64,000 bases of DNA, taken from positions 620,001 through 684,000 of the forward strand of contig NZ_LR215049.1 of assembly GCF_900660735.1 (NCBI RefSeq). Reading direction: 5' to 3'. Origin of the DNA: Metamycoplasma cloacale (GTDB lineage: Bacteria > Bacillota_I > Bacilli_A > Mycoplasmatales > Metamycoplasmataceae). Each line of letters opens with the position of its first letter. Positions within the stretch are counted from its first letter, which is position 1. Below are positions 45,744 through 56,890 of this stretch, piece by piece. Below the pieces are notes generated by a model that saw nothing but the letters and a program-made list of their open reading frames with translations, did not search any database and was not told the DNA's origin. The position numbers were made by a program, and so were the translations under genes.

Positions 45744-48700
45744 CTACTCCTCTTCAATAAAATATGTGAAAACATTTAGTTTATATAAACTTGGATTATC
45801 AGCATTAAGTTTTAAAATGTTGGCAAATAATGAATTTTGAGGAATATCTTCTACACTATAACTATGACCGTGAAGACCTAAATAGTTATACTCTTTTGTA
45901 TAAACATCTCATGCTGTTAGTGATTTTAAAGGAGAACCTGAATTGATTGTAGTTACGTAAGTTCCGTTCGAATCGATAACTCCAGTTCCACTATTTCCAG
46001 CATTATAAAATGTTGGCATAAAACTAGATTGTTTATTGAATATATGACGATTGTCTGTATAATCAACTCTATTAATAATATAACCGGCTTTTTTACCATA
46101 TGGATAGCCAATAAAACCTAGTTCTGTACTATTGTATTTTTTAAATGGTGTGTTATATGAAAGAGAGCTTGGTGAATACATATCGCTTGGTATTTCAAAT
46201 CAATGTTCATAGAATTTAGCAGTTTGGAATCTACCATCTTCTTTCGCTTTTTCAATAATCTTTTTAATATCTACGATAAATACGCTTAAATCAACAAAGT
46301 TATTTGTTACTATACCATCTTTATTAATTTGATTTCTTCCAGTTCATACAGGTAATGCTTGTATATAATCGGCATACAATCCACCTCAATAACCAAAACC
46401 AGCATCCCGATTGTTTTCAAAATTATTTCCATTTCTGGTTAATAAATAATTTCCATTAAAACTGTTATTTTGAGGCCCTGTATTATTTGGGTTGTCAATA
46501 ACGTGGTTGTTAGTAATAAAGTAGAATAAACCCGGATTTTTATCACTAACACTTGAAATCGCAAATGTTGAACCTCTATTAAACGCTAATGATTTGTACC
46601 ACAATATCTCACCAACACTATGATCCCTTATATATGAATCATGTAAAAATTCATTATTAAATTTATAACCCTCATGAAATTTATAAAATAGATTTTGATT
46701 TGGATCGTATTTAAATAATCTATCTTTCTTTCCTTCTGAATAAAGCACTAATGGTTGATTTTCTTGTGTATAGCTCATGTTTTTGTAATCAATAACATTT
46801 GTTGGGGTATCACTAAATACCTCGTTTCCAATATTATTTACATATTCAACATTTATATATGATGCATATTTATCTATATAAAATGCCTTCTCTGGATTAA
46901 ATGTATTTCATTCAGAATTGCTTGCATCAAATACTTCTCATAAACTGCTTCTTGTATTTTTAGTATAGTCAGTTATTGCAAATTTATATTCAGGATTATC
47001 TAATGTAAGTTTGAATCTTATATCATAATCATCTCTTATATCAATATTCAATGTCGCATTAATATCAATTGGTCCGTTTTTAGTGTCAAAATGATAACTA
47101 AAATGTTTCACAACTTCACCATTAATCAGATCGCTTCAATTAAAATCAACATTAATTCCTGTATTTAATTCTCTAATTCTTACGGATCTTAAATCATCTA
47201 AAACAATTGGTCCTGCAAATAGATGCAATTGGATTTTAAAATCAGTATTGTATTTTAGATATGGCTTTATATATTGAGGTTGACTTAAATATCAATTAAC
47301 TTCACGTTTATTAGATTCTAATCTTCAATTGTTTTCTTGTTCGCTTAGTTCAACATGACGATTTCGATATACATTTGCATCATCTAAAAAGATTTTAGTC
47401 ATTTTATGATTAAATGTAGTTAATTTTGGATCTAATTGTTTAGCTAATTCGTAATTTGATAAATTACTACTATCTATAGTTCCATCTCTTTTTAAACCGG
47501 AAATTTTAAATCATTGATTTCCTTGTTTTTCGACATTATTTTCTGAATATTTCATACGGATAAAGATAGTACCATTGGCATTATTTGGCAATTTAACTTC
47601 CGCTACTTTAAACGCACTATTTCTTATTGCGTAGTTGTTATATTTTTGAATTTCTCTAACTGAAATTAAATTATCTAGCAATGATCTGGTTTGTTCATTA
47701 TTAAACATATCAACAATATCAGTTGGTAAATAAGATGATAATCCTTTTCATAAACCATATGAATCATTTTCATAACGCAATTGTAAATCATTTAATGTCA
47801 ATCTGTTAACCATTACTTCGGGATAAATTTCGGTTTTTAAATCATTTTTTAAGTTAATTAATGTGATTTCTTGTGTTGTTGAAAATCTAATATTTGTATT
47901 TGTTTTTTTAATAAAACCTAATTTAAAGGTCAAAGTTCCGAGATTATTTCTCGTTCCACCACGAACGTTGTAGTAATAAACGAAATAATCCTTTAATAAA
48001 CTATTAACATTAACGTCGGTTTCTTTATCGGTTGATAAATGAATTTTTTCTTTATTTATAGTTGGAGCTATTTCTGTTTCCTTATTAAATCCATCAGTTC
48101 CGAATTTGCCATTATTTTCGTCTGTTTTTGCAATTTCACCAGTAAAGTTGAATAAATAACGCAACTTATTAAATGCTTTTTGTTTCAATAGAATATCAAC
48201 GTCAATTAATTTCTTGCCGTCGGTTAAGTTATATTCAAAATCAGTTCCATTAATTGAATTAATTTTATTTTGAATATCAACCGGTGGTTTTTCATAACCA
48301 GTAAAATCAGCATCAGTAAATCAAGCGTTGCTGTTTTTTGGATATATGTCATCAGCTGTTAATGGTTTAAAGTAACTTAAAGTAAATTCTTTTGATATAT
48401 TTGCTGGATTATTTTGGTTAACAACAACTCCGTCTTTTGTGTAAGTAAATTTCAATGTTAAAGTACCTTTAACATCATCAATTTTTGGTTGATATTTAGG
48501 TTGTAAAACTAATGCATATCTACCATGACGAGGCAATCTAAATATTTCATTGAAATGAGCATATCCCACAGAAGCTATTACATCTGAGTTGGTAATTTCA
48601 TCATATTCAAAGGTTTTAAATATATTTCCTGCTGTTGATGATGAAATTAATTTTAATATTTCTTTTTCATTGTTGCTATCTTCAATAATTTTTGCATAAT

Positions 48701-50621
48701 CTTTTGAACGAACATCAATATGTGACTTATATTGAGCACCAGTTGCACTTGTAACTAAAACTGCAAATTTCAAGGTATTACTTGAGTTGTCAATCTTATA
48801 TATAAACTCGTTATCGATATTTGTAATTTCTCAATTAGCTATTGCTTCTTGGTTAATGTGAGAAGTTGAATCTAACTGAACAAAAGATTTTAAAAATCTA
48901 TTTAAAATATCAATTTTTTCATCATATGTCAATATCTGTTCACCTTCAAAACCATTATTTACTAGATTTAAAAATGTTAATGATTTTGATAATCTTTGTA
49001 CTTCTGGATTAACAAAATTTAATAAATAGTAATTAATTCTATTTGACGATTCCATTCCATTTAAGTAATATTGACTCGCTTTAAATTCATCCGAAAAATT
49101 AAATCTAATATTTTTTGTTGCTTCATCTAGAAATGAAACTGTTTGATTAGATGACAAAGTAATGGTTTTCAATACTTTATTTTTATTAATAAATTGAATA
49201 TCGGCAAATATTTTATTATCACGATATTGAATTGAATCTATATCCATCATATATTCAAAATATTTATTAACAATATTATGTTTTTTAATAAATAGTTGTT
49301 CTATATCATCTCTTAAATTACTTAAATATGATTGACTTAATTTGTCATAATTAATGTCAAATAATTCGTCTAAATTTTCATAAACAATAGCATCTAATTT
49401 AGGTTGAATATCTTTATTAAAAATAATTTGTTTAGTAATGGTAAATTCCCTTTTGGTATCAATGTAATAAGAAATACCATAAGTAATATTTAAAATATGA
49501 TTATCATTTTCGTCAATTGATATATCTTTTATAACAACCGAATCATCTCCGGTTTTTAAATTTTTAACATAAGCTGAAATGTTATTGTTATCAATTGATA
49601 AAATGTCTAAATTCGGAACAATTGCTTCATAATTTGCTAAAGATGGTTTAATCTTTTCTATTAAAGTATTTCTAATTTCATTCTCTGAACTTAACAGTCT
49701 TTCAAAACGATCATTTAATTTGTTGTATTTTTCCTCCAAATCAGAAATTTTGTTTAAAACATCTACACGACTTTCTTTGTCGTTTCACGTTATGTTTTCA
49801 ACATCATCAAAACTATCATCTAAATAATTGTGCTCAATATATTTACTTTTTAACAATGCTAAATTATTCATCAATTCATCAAATGCAAGTTTTTTACTTG
49901 AATATCATTCTATTTTTACTTTTGTTGCTTGTCTTTCAGCTTCATATGCTGCAAGATCAACATTTGTATAATATGCTGATATTTCTCAAAAATCTGTTGA
50001 AGAAGTTTTTTCATAATACACATTTAACAATTCATCATATTTCGTCACGTCTTGTTCATATTCCATTAATATGTATTTGTTGTATAACAATTTAGAACGC
50101 AAATTAGACAATTCATTTAAATAATATAACATACCCCTTGTCTTTAATGGTTCTATGTCATTTAACAATGCTTCTTTGGTTTTACTTAACCCTTCATACG
50201 CTTCAATAACTTCGCTTAATTTCGGATCGCCAATCAGAATCTTTAGCGAATAATATGGATAACTTTTTTCATTTTCAATAGAAAGTTTTCCAACCAATCT
50301 AAAATATTCTTGTCGCAAATTATTATATTCTTCAATAAGGTCTCATAATTCTTGCTTCTTTTTTGACAGTAATTCTGCATTATTTTCGTCAATGTCGGTT
50401 CCTGGGTTAACTGGAATTTCGGGCTCTGGTTGGGGTTCTGGTGTTGGATTTGGATTTACTGGTTGTTCTGGATTTGATGGGTTTGGATTGGGTTCTGGTT
50501 GGGGTTCTGGAGTTGGTGTTACCGGTTTATCTTTACGATCACAAGCTACTGAAATCAATGGTAAAGATGAGATTGTTAAAATTGGAAATAATAATTTAGT
50601 TCATTTAGAATTTTTTGACAT
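45744..50621 (-). CDS. Giant DUF31 serine peptidase-like lipoprotein (1625 residues)
   Basis: This is one code-4 gene, fragmented in standard translation. The signal peptide ends in lipobox SVAC (Cys about residue 27). A Pro/Glu/Asn-rich linker follows to about residue 75, then a coiled-coil region to about residue 330 and several beta-rich modules to about residue 1300, which may be tandem Ig-like folds. The DUF31 domain fills the C-terminus: FYFITNNHVIDNP (His, about 1370), FVDLSVFIVD (Asp, about 1444) and the nucleophile region FYNAGNSGTGVIDSNG (Ser, about 1543). The triad is complete. Mycoplasma MIP proteases of this class cut antibodies bound by MIB, but this protein is about twice their length and no MIB gene is visible here, so the substrate is open. 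It is probably co-transcribed with the S66 peptidase. Confidence 0.85.
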
Positions 50622-50647
50622 ATTTTCTCCTTTAAAAACAGAAAAAT

Positions 50648-50661
50648 AATAAGCACTTGCT
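50648..50661 (-). terminator. Weak hairpin between ylxM and the DUF31 gene
   Basis: TAAGC and GCTTA with loop ACTT form a short stem, followed on the minus strand by TTATTTTTC. It might terminate ftsY-ylxM incompletely. Confidence 0.4.
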
Positions 50662-50663
50662 TA

Positions 50664-50879
50664 CTATTTAACCTTTTCATATATATTCAATAGTTTTGTT
50701 CTTCCTTTTTTTAAAGCATCATGCACACCACTTCTGGTCATAGCAAGTTCTTCGGCAATTTCAGTTATAGAAAGATCTTCAAAATAATATAACACCATAA
50801 TTTGGTGTTGACTTTTTGAAAGTAATTCTTGATATTTTTCTAATAATTCAATATATAAATCTCTGTCATCTTTATTCAT
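50664..50879 (-). CDS. ylxM: YlxM/p13-like sigma-70 region 4-type DNA-binding protein
   Basis: The protein has 71 residues. It is essentially one helix-turn-helix: SQHQIMVLYYFEDLSITEIAEELAMTRSGVHDALKKGRTKL, described in family terms as region-4-like with LSxxEIAE and SRxxVxxAL spacing. In Firmicutes ylxM lies next to ffh or ftsY and is linked to the signal recognition particle. Here it overlaps the ftsY stop by 8 bases. I chose ATG 50879 over the TTG at 50888. It is shorter than usual for YlxM (about 110 residues). Confidence 0.85.
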   Translation of the reverse strand: MNKDDRDLYIELLEKYQELLSKSQHQIMVLYYFEDLSITEIAEELAMTRSGVHDALKKGRTKLLNIYEKVK

Positions 50880-51933
50880 TATTATCAAGTCCTTTTGTTA
50901 AACCATATATGTATGATGCTAAATCAAATTCAGCTAAATCTTCAACTTTTTCACCTAGCCCAATAAATTTAACCGATAAATTTAATTCATCTTTAATAGT
51001 TAGAATAATTCCACCTTTTGATGTTCCATCCATTTTTGTTAAAACAATACCAGTGAGTGGTGTTGATTCAAAAAATGATTTAGCTTGTAAAACTCCGTTT
51101 TGGCCTGTTGTTCCATCTAAAACCAATAAACTTTCATGTGGAGCATTAGGAATTCTTGTTTGCAATACTTTATTAATTTTGGCTAGTTCTTGCATTAAAT
51201 TAACTTTGTTTTGTAATCTTCCTGCTGTATCAACAATTAAAACATCGTAATTTTCAGCTTCTGCTTTATCAATAGCTTTATAAACTACAGCGGCTGGATC
51301 TTTTTCAGAAGGCAACGGTTTAACAATATCTGCACCAACTTTGTTAGCTCAAAATTCGAGTTGTTCCACCGCTGCAGCTCTAAAGGTATCAGCGGCTGCG
51401 ATTAAAACTTTTTTACCTTCATTAATTAGCATTTTTGCAATTTTAGAAATTGATGTTGTTTTTCCAGAACCGTTAACTCCAACAACTAAAATAACATTTA
51501 CACCTTCATTATCAATGTTTAATGTTGTATCAATGATTGAATCGTTTGCATATACTGAGAATAATTTATCAGCAATAATCTCATTAATTAATTTTGGATC
51601 AACAATATTTTCGTTTTTAACTTCATTTTTACATTCTTCAATAATGATGTTTACAAGTTTTATTGAAATATCAGACATAATTAAAATTTCTTCTAAATCT
51701 TCGAAAAATTCTTCATCAATTTTATTGTGTCTATTTTGTAAAGTTTTAATTGAATCGACAAAAGCTATATTAGATTTAGACATACCGGCTACATATGTAT
51801 TTAACTTACTTGCTTTCTTTAATTCTTTTTCTAATTTCTTTTGTTGTTTAATTTCTTCTTTTCTTTTTTTCTTTGCTAATTGCTCTTCTTCAGTTCCAAA
51901 CAACTTTTCTTTTAATGATTTTCAGAATCCCAC
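50872..51933 (-). CDS. ftsY: Signal recognition particle receptor FtsY
   Basis: FtsY is the SRP-receptor GTPase that brings ribosomes to the translocon. The protein has 353 residues. A short charged N-terminal part ([12 protein letters not shown]) is followed by the N domain and G domain: [19 protein letters not shown] at about residue 150, [43 protein letters not shown] and [17 protein letters not shown] take GTG at 51933 as start ([17 protein letters not shown]), preceded by AAAAGGAGC. The first ATG-like codon would remove residues typical of the family. Confidence 0.95.
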
Positions 51934-51997
51934 GATTGCTCCTTTTATTTATGTTATAAATAATTTTACTTAATTTACTGCTTTTTGCAATAAAAAA

Positions 51998-52013
51998 CAG
52001 AGCTTGCGCTCTG
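51998..52013 (-). terminator. Strong hairpin upstream of ftsY
   Basis: Perfect 6-bp GC-rich stem CAGAGC/GCTCTG with loop TTGC, followed on the minus strand by TTTTTTATTG. Because the MATE gene to the right is on the other strand, this would stop antisense transcription arriving from rlmD before it enters ftsY, or act within a longer ftsY leader. TTGCAA directly after the T run could be the ftsY -35 box. Confidence 0.65.
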
Positions 52014-52087
52014 GTAAAATATTTTGTAATCATTAATATTATATAAAATTCTCAAGATTTTTTTAAATTCAATACAATAATATACAA

Positions 52088-53719
52088 ATGAAAAGCAAAA
52101 AAGCAGTAAACAATCGAGTTTGATGATTGAATTTTTTGAAGATTCAAGACTTTAAAAAGATATTTAAATTAGTGTTACCAATCTTTATTCAAACACTAAT
52201 TTTAAACATCATAACTTTAGCAACAGCTATTGCTACTACTTACTTTAATCGTGTTTATCACATTGATGGTTCATATAATGGTGCATACTTTTATTTATTT
52301 TCTAAAATAGTAACAATTTATAAAATTATGACCTTTCTACCAATAATGTTTCAATTGGGTGTTTTAGTTGTTGTATCTAATTTATATGGTCAGCAACGTT
52401 ATAACGAAATAAAAAGCGTAATTTCTTCTGCGTCAATAATTTCTCTTATTATTAATATCTGTTGTTACTTATTAATGTTTTTCCTAGCACCTATGTTGTT
52501 AAATCTCGCTGGTGCTAAAGATGAAATATTGTTGGGTTGAAAAAATAAAGATGATTATCAAATATATTTAAATAACTTAGAATTGATTAAACAACACCCT
52601 ATAAACATCGATTTCAAAAACACTTTACTAATCAATGGTGGCGAGTATGTATTACCAAACCAAAATGTAATTACTTTTAACAACACAAATGCAATTGTTA
52701 TTCAAATTAATGAATTGAATTTTGCGATCAAATTCTTTAGAATCACAACGGTAGATTTATTTATCTTTAGTATTGCTCAAATACTCATCGCTTCTTTACA
52801 AGGAATGAAGAAAAATATTGATTCAATGATTGCTGTAGTTACTGGTTTAATTGTCAGATTAATATGAACTTACGTTTGATTATACGCAGTTCATAATAAT
52901 AATTTTGTTATATGAGTTTCACTTGAAACGATAGTTGGCGCAACAACACAACTAATCGTTGCATACATTATGTTAGTTATTATTGTCAATAAAAAAGAAA
53001 AAGATAAATTTAATAACAAAATTAAGATCTGAAACAATAAATTCATTAAAAGGGTTTTATATATCGGTTTTCCTATTGCATTAGAACATGGAATTTGGTT
53101 TGTTGCGCAATATTTTGTAGCTAACTCAATTCCTTTTGCTAAATTAAACGAAGAATATATTGGGCTATTTAGGGCGATGAATGGTGTTTTTGATATCTTT
53201 ACTACATTTGTATTATCTTTAAGTGTTGTTGTAAATGTTTTGGTTTCAATTGAAATTGGACAAAAAAATTACACTCAAGCATATCACACATCAAACCAAT
53301 GTTTCAAACTTGGTACCTATGCTCAAATTATTTTCTCAATATTAGGATTTGCATTAACACACCCTCTATTAATGTTGTTTGGTATCAACACACAGACCAT
53401 TAGTAAAATTGGTTATATCATAATGTTTATTGCATTTGCAAAGGCTGTGTTTGATGTTGGAAACTTAACAACATTAAGAGCACTATGATCAGCTAATGAT
53501 GTTTGAATGCCTATATTAGTTGCGATAATTTGTATGTTAGGTATTCAATTGACAACAATCTATTTAATTGTTTACTTTAAAAACAATTTAACTCAATCTA
53601 CTATATTTATTTTAATTATTCTAGCTTCAACATTAGATCCTCTGTTAAGAAGTATATTATTTGAATTGAGATGAAAATCATTTAAATGAATTAAGTGAAG
53701 CCAAAGAATTGCAGTTTAA
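52088..53719 (+). CDS. MATE-family efflux transporter
   Basis: The protein has 543 residues in code 4 with about twelve hydrophobic segments in two halves. The first half starts with VLPIFIQTLILNIITL, then VVVSNLYGQQRYNEIKSVISSASI, the usual region after helix 2. A hydrophilic insert of about 70 residues follows helix 3-4 (WKNKDDYQIYLNNLELIKQH and onwards), which is longer than in standard MATE proteins. The second half repeats with LYIGFPIALEHGIWFVAQYFV and VLVSIEIGQKNYTQAYHTS. MATE pumps export cationic drugs by ion antiport; the substrate here is unknown. I chose the start at 52088, ahead of TGA-encoded WW. The promoter region is shared with ftsY. Confidence 0.85.
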
Positions 53720-53720
53720 T

Positions 53721-53746
53721 AAAAAGTCGACATCTGTCGACTTTTA
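53721..53746. terminator. Shared terminator between the MATE gene and rlmD
   Basis: Perfect arms AAAAGTCGACA and TGTCGACTTTT enclose a very small loop, with A and T runs on both sides. The two genes converge on it. Confidence 0.92.
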
Positions 53747-55081
53747 TTTTCTTTTTTGTATTATAACAACAGTCTCAATATGTGGTGTTTGAGGAAACAT
53801 ATCAAAAGTTTGAACATCTTGGATGACATAACCGTATTTATCAAACTCTATTAAGTCTCTTGACAACGTTCTTGGGTTACAGCTAACATAAACAATGTTT
53901 TTAACATTTTTACCCGCGGTTAATTTTATCGTTTCGTTATCCAAACCATTTCTTGGAGGATCAAACACTATTAAATCAAAATTTTTGTTTGTATTTTTTA
54001 AAAAATTATGAGTATTATCAATAACCATTTCAATGTTATTTAAATTATTTAAGGTTTTATTTTTATTAAAACTTTCTAATGCTGATTTAGTTATTTCAAT
54101 GGATGTTACTTCTTTGAATTCACTTGATAAAATCATTCCAATTATTCCAACACCAGCATAAGTGTCTAATAAAGTGTTTTTTGTGAAATTCAATTCTTTT
54201 ATTTTGTTTTTAATTCAAACAAACATATTGTGCATTTGTGCTTCATTCACTTGATAAAAGGTATTGTAATCAAGTTTAAAAATCAAATTATCAAAGTTGT
54301 GTTCAATTGTTGAATTGTGATAAATATAACTCTTTTTAATAACTACTAAATTTTTCTCAACAACACTAACAACAAAATTTGTATTTAAATCATTTGTTTG
54401 TTTATATATATAATCAATGATTTCTTTATTATTTAAATCATTTAAAACATTGAACACCACAAAGGTTTCACTACCATATATTGAACCTTGAATTGTAATG
54501 TTTTGTAAATTAATTTGTTTTGTTCATTCGATAATTTCTTTATTATCGGTATTAAAAATTCTTGATATTGATTCACTAACTTTTTTAACAGAAGGAATAA
54601 CTAAATCTAGTGATTTTTGCACAACTATATTGTGTGAGCATTTTTCATAAAAACCACATTCAATTTTATTTGACTTTATATTAATTTGAAAAGTTATTTT
54701 ATTTCGATAATTTCATTCAGATATTGAGGAAATAATACGATTTTTTATCTCGTAATTATTATTTCTTTTAAACAATTTCTCAATTATTTCATTTTTAAAA
54801 TTCAATTGTTCATTATACGCTAGATGCATAAGAGATGCTGAACCAGATTTATATAATTCTTGATTATTTATTTCTGTTCTTTTAAGTGATTTATTTATAA
54901 AGTTAATAATTTCTGCTAAATAAAATTTTGAACCCTTTTGAATTATTTTTACATCAACTACTTCATTAGTGATTCCATTTAATACAAAAATAGGTTTATC
55001 AAATTGTCGATTAACCCCATATCCTTCATAGCTAATTTCTTCAATTGAAATATTTTTAAGAATTGAATTAATTTCCATCAT
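53744..55081 (-). CDS. rlmD: 23S rRNA (uracil-C5)-methyltransferase RlmD/RlmCD family
   Basis: The protein has 445 residues. The N-terminal TRAM domain (ISIEEISYEGYGVNR) is followed by CGFYEKCSHNIVVQK, a region where Gram-negative relatives hold an Fe-S cluster; here only two Cys are visible there. The SAM-binding fold has LLDTYAGVGIIGMIL, LIVFDPPRNGLDN and the catalytic motif YVSCNPRTLSRDL (Cys about residue 401). It methylates uridines of 23S rRNA; which positions cannot be read from sequence. It starts 1 base after the mnmE stop region (ATG 55081 or 55078), so the two genes are coupled. Confidence 0.88.
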
Positions 55082-55082
55082 T

Positions 55083-56420
55083 TTATTTTCCTAAACAAAA
55101 TTTTGAAAAAATATTGTCTAACAACGCTTCATTGTCATGTTTTTTATTCAATATTTCTCTTAAATTCTCTCACGCTTTAGTTAAGTCTAAAATAACAACT
55201 TCAGGTCCGAAGTTTGCATCCAATCCTTGTTTAACTTCTTGTAAGTTTAATAGTGTTGATTTCAATAAAGAAAGTTGTCTTTGGTTATAAAGAATATCTT
55301 TATCATCTAAATTTATATTTTGGTATTTTTCTACCATTTTACTTTTTAGTTCTCATAAAGATTTTTCTTTTGTTGATATGCAAACTTTATTTAAGGGTAA
55401 TTTAGTTTTGATTAAATCTTTTTTATTCAAAACATCAATATATTGTTTATCTTTTGATAATTCTTTAATTATCTTATCTTCTTTATTTTCTCTCTTGCCA
55501 GGCTCATGAATATGAATAACAATTTGCGCTTCTTTAATAGCTTCTTTAGATTTTTCAATTCCAATTGATTCAATTTTATTTTTTGTATCTCTAATACCTG
55601 CTGTATCAATTAATTTAAATAAAATGCCAGCTATTTCAAATTCGCCTTCAACAATATCTCTTGTAGTTCCTGCAATATTTGTTACAATAGCTTTTTCTTT
55701 ACCGATTAATAAATTTAATAATGATGATTTTCCGACGTTTGGTCTTCCTACAATAGCAACATTAATTCCTCTATAGATATCATTAGCGTTTTCAGATTTA
55801 TTAATTATGATTTTGATTTTTTGTTCTAATCCATTAACCAATTTTTTTAATTTATCAATATTGATTTGTTCAATATCATTGTAATCTGAATAATCAATAT
55901 TGATTTCAACAATTGAAATAATATTTAGTATTTCTTGTTCTAATGATTCGATTAAATGATTTATTTGAGGATTAAATTGTGAGATAGCAATTTCTGCTTG
56001 TTTATTTGTTTTAGCGTGAATTAAAGCGTTAATAGCTTCTGCTTTTTCTAAAGTTATTTTACCGTTTAAATATGCTCTTCTGGTAAATTCGCCCCTTTCA
56101 GCTAATCTTGCACCGTTTGCAATTAATAAATTTAATATTTTATTAGTTACAATAATTCCACCATGTGCATTTATTTCGATTGTATCTTCACCGGTGTAGT
56201 TTTTATTTCCGATAAAGAAGTTAACTAAAACTTCGTCAATTATTTTACCCGTTGAATTATCTATAATATTTCCATATGTTATTGTTTTATCAGTCCCAAT
56301 TTTACCTGTATAGATTTTTTGTAAAATTTTAATTGAATCTTCACCACTTAATCTAATTATAGATATTGCTTGATTAATATTTCCAGATGAAATTGCTACT
56401 ATTGTATCGTTATAAGTCAT
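55083..56420 (-). CDS. mnmE: tRNA modification GTPase MnmE
   Basis: MnmE acts with MnmG on the wobble uridine of tRNAs. The protein has 445 residues, the usual length. The N-terminal folate-binding domain has ISSGNINQAISIIRLSGED and ARLAERGEFTRRAYLNGKI. The inserted GTPase has G1 GRPNVGKSSLLNLL at about residue 227, the TNIAGTTRD G2 loop and LIDTAGIRDTKNKIE. The C-terminal helical part ends in the catalytic KFCLGK. A TGA(Trp) lies after residue 355. The start at 56420 has no clear Shine-Dalgarno. rlmD follows directly. Confidence 0.96.
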
Positions 56421-56707
56421 AATATAAAATTATATAAAATATATTTAAAATATTAAAATTGAAATAAAGTTAAGTTTGTTAAATCTATAAAAATAAAAAG
56501 AGTTGTTTATATTGTTAATTAGTAATAAAAAAGCCTTAAATTAAATATAAAAATAAAGAAATATTTATGTTAATAAAAAGCAAATAATTTTAACATTTTG
56601 TTATCAATTTGTTTAAAATATTTTTAATATTTTATATGATATAATTTTGTGTATAAAGGAATTCGAAAATTGATAGATTTTAGTATATTTAGAAACTTTA
56701 ATAAAAC

Positions 56708-56744
<37 letters not shown>

Positions 56745-56784
56745 TGAATCTCTTTTAAAAAATGAAATAATCAAAAGAAATTTT

Positions 56785-56837
56785 AACAAAGACAACAAAT
56801 TTAAGTAATTTGATTGCTTAAATTTGTTGTCTTTGTT
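56785..56837 (+). terminator. 21-bp perfect hairpin in the leader of the Lmp-like gene
   Basis: The left arm begins AACAAAGACAACAAATT and the right arm ends AATTTGTTGTCTTTGTT, giving 21 perfect base pairs with an 11-base loop, then TTTTGC. Strong enough to be a terminator or attenuator lying 53 bases before the start codon. TTGCAA directly after it could be a -35 box of an inner promoter. Confidence 0.65.
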
Positions 56838-56890
56838 TTGCAAAAATCAGTTAAATATGTTCGAATTTAAAATCCAATAGGGGGAAATAA

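Noticed and set aside
50392-50649. Plus-strand Gly-rich open frame opposite the lipoprotein linker
   Set aside because: Antisense of the Pro-rich repeat; glycine codons arise from reverse-complemented CCA/CCC.
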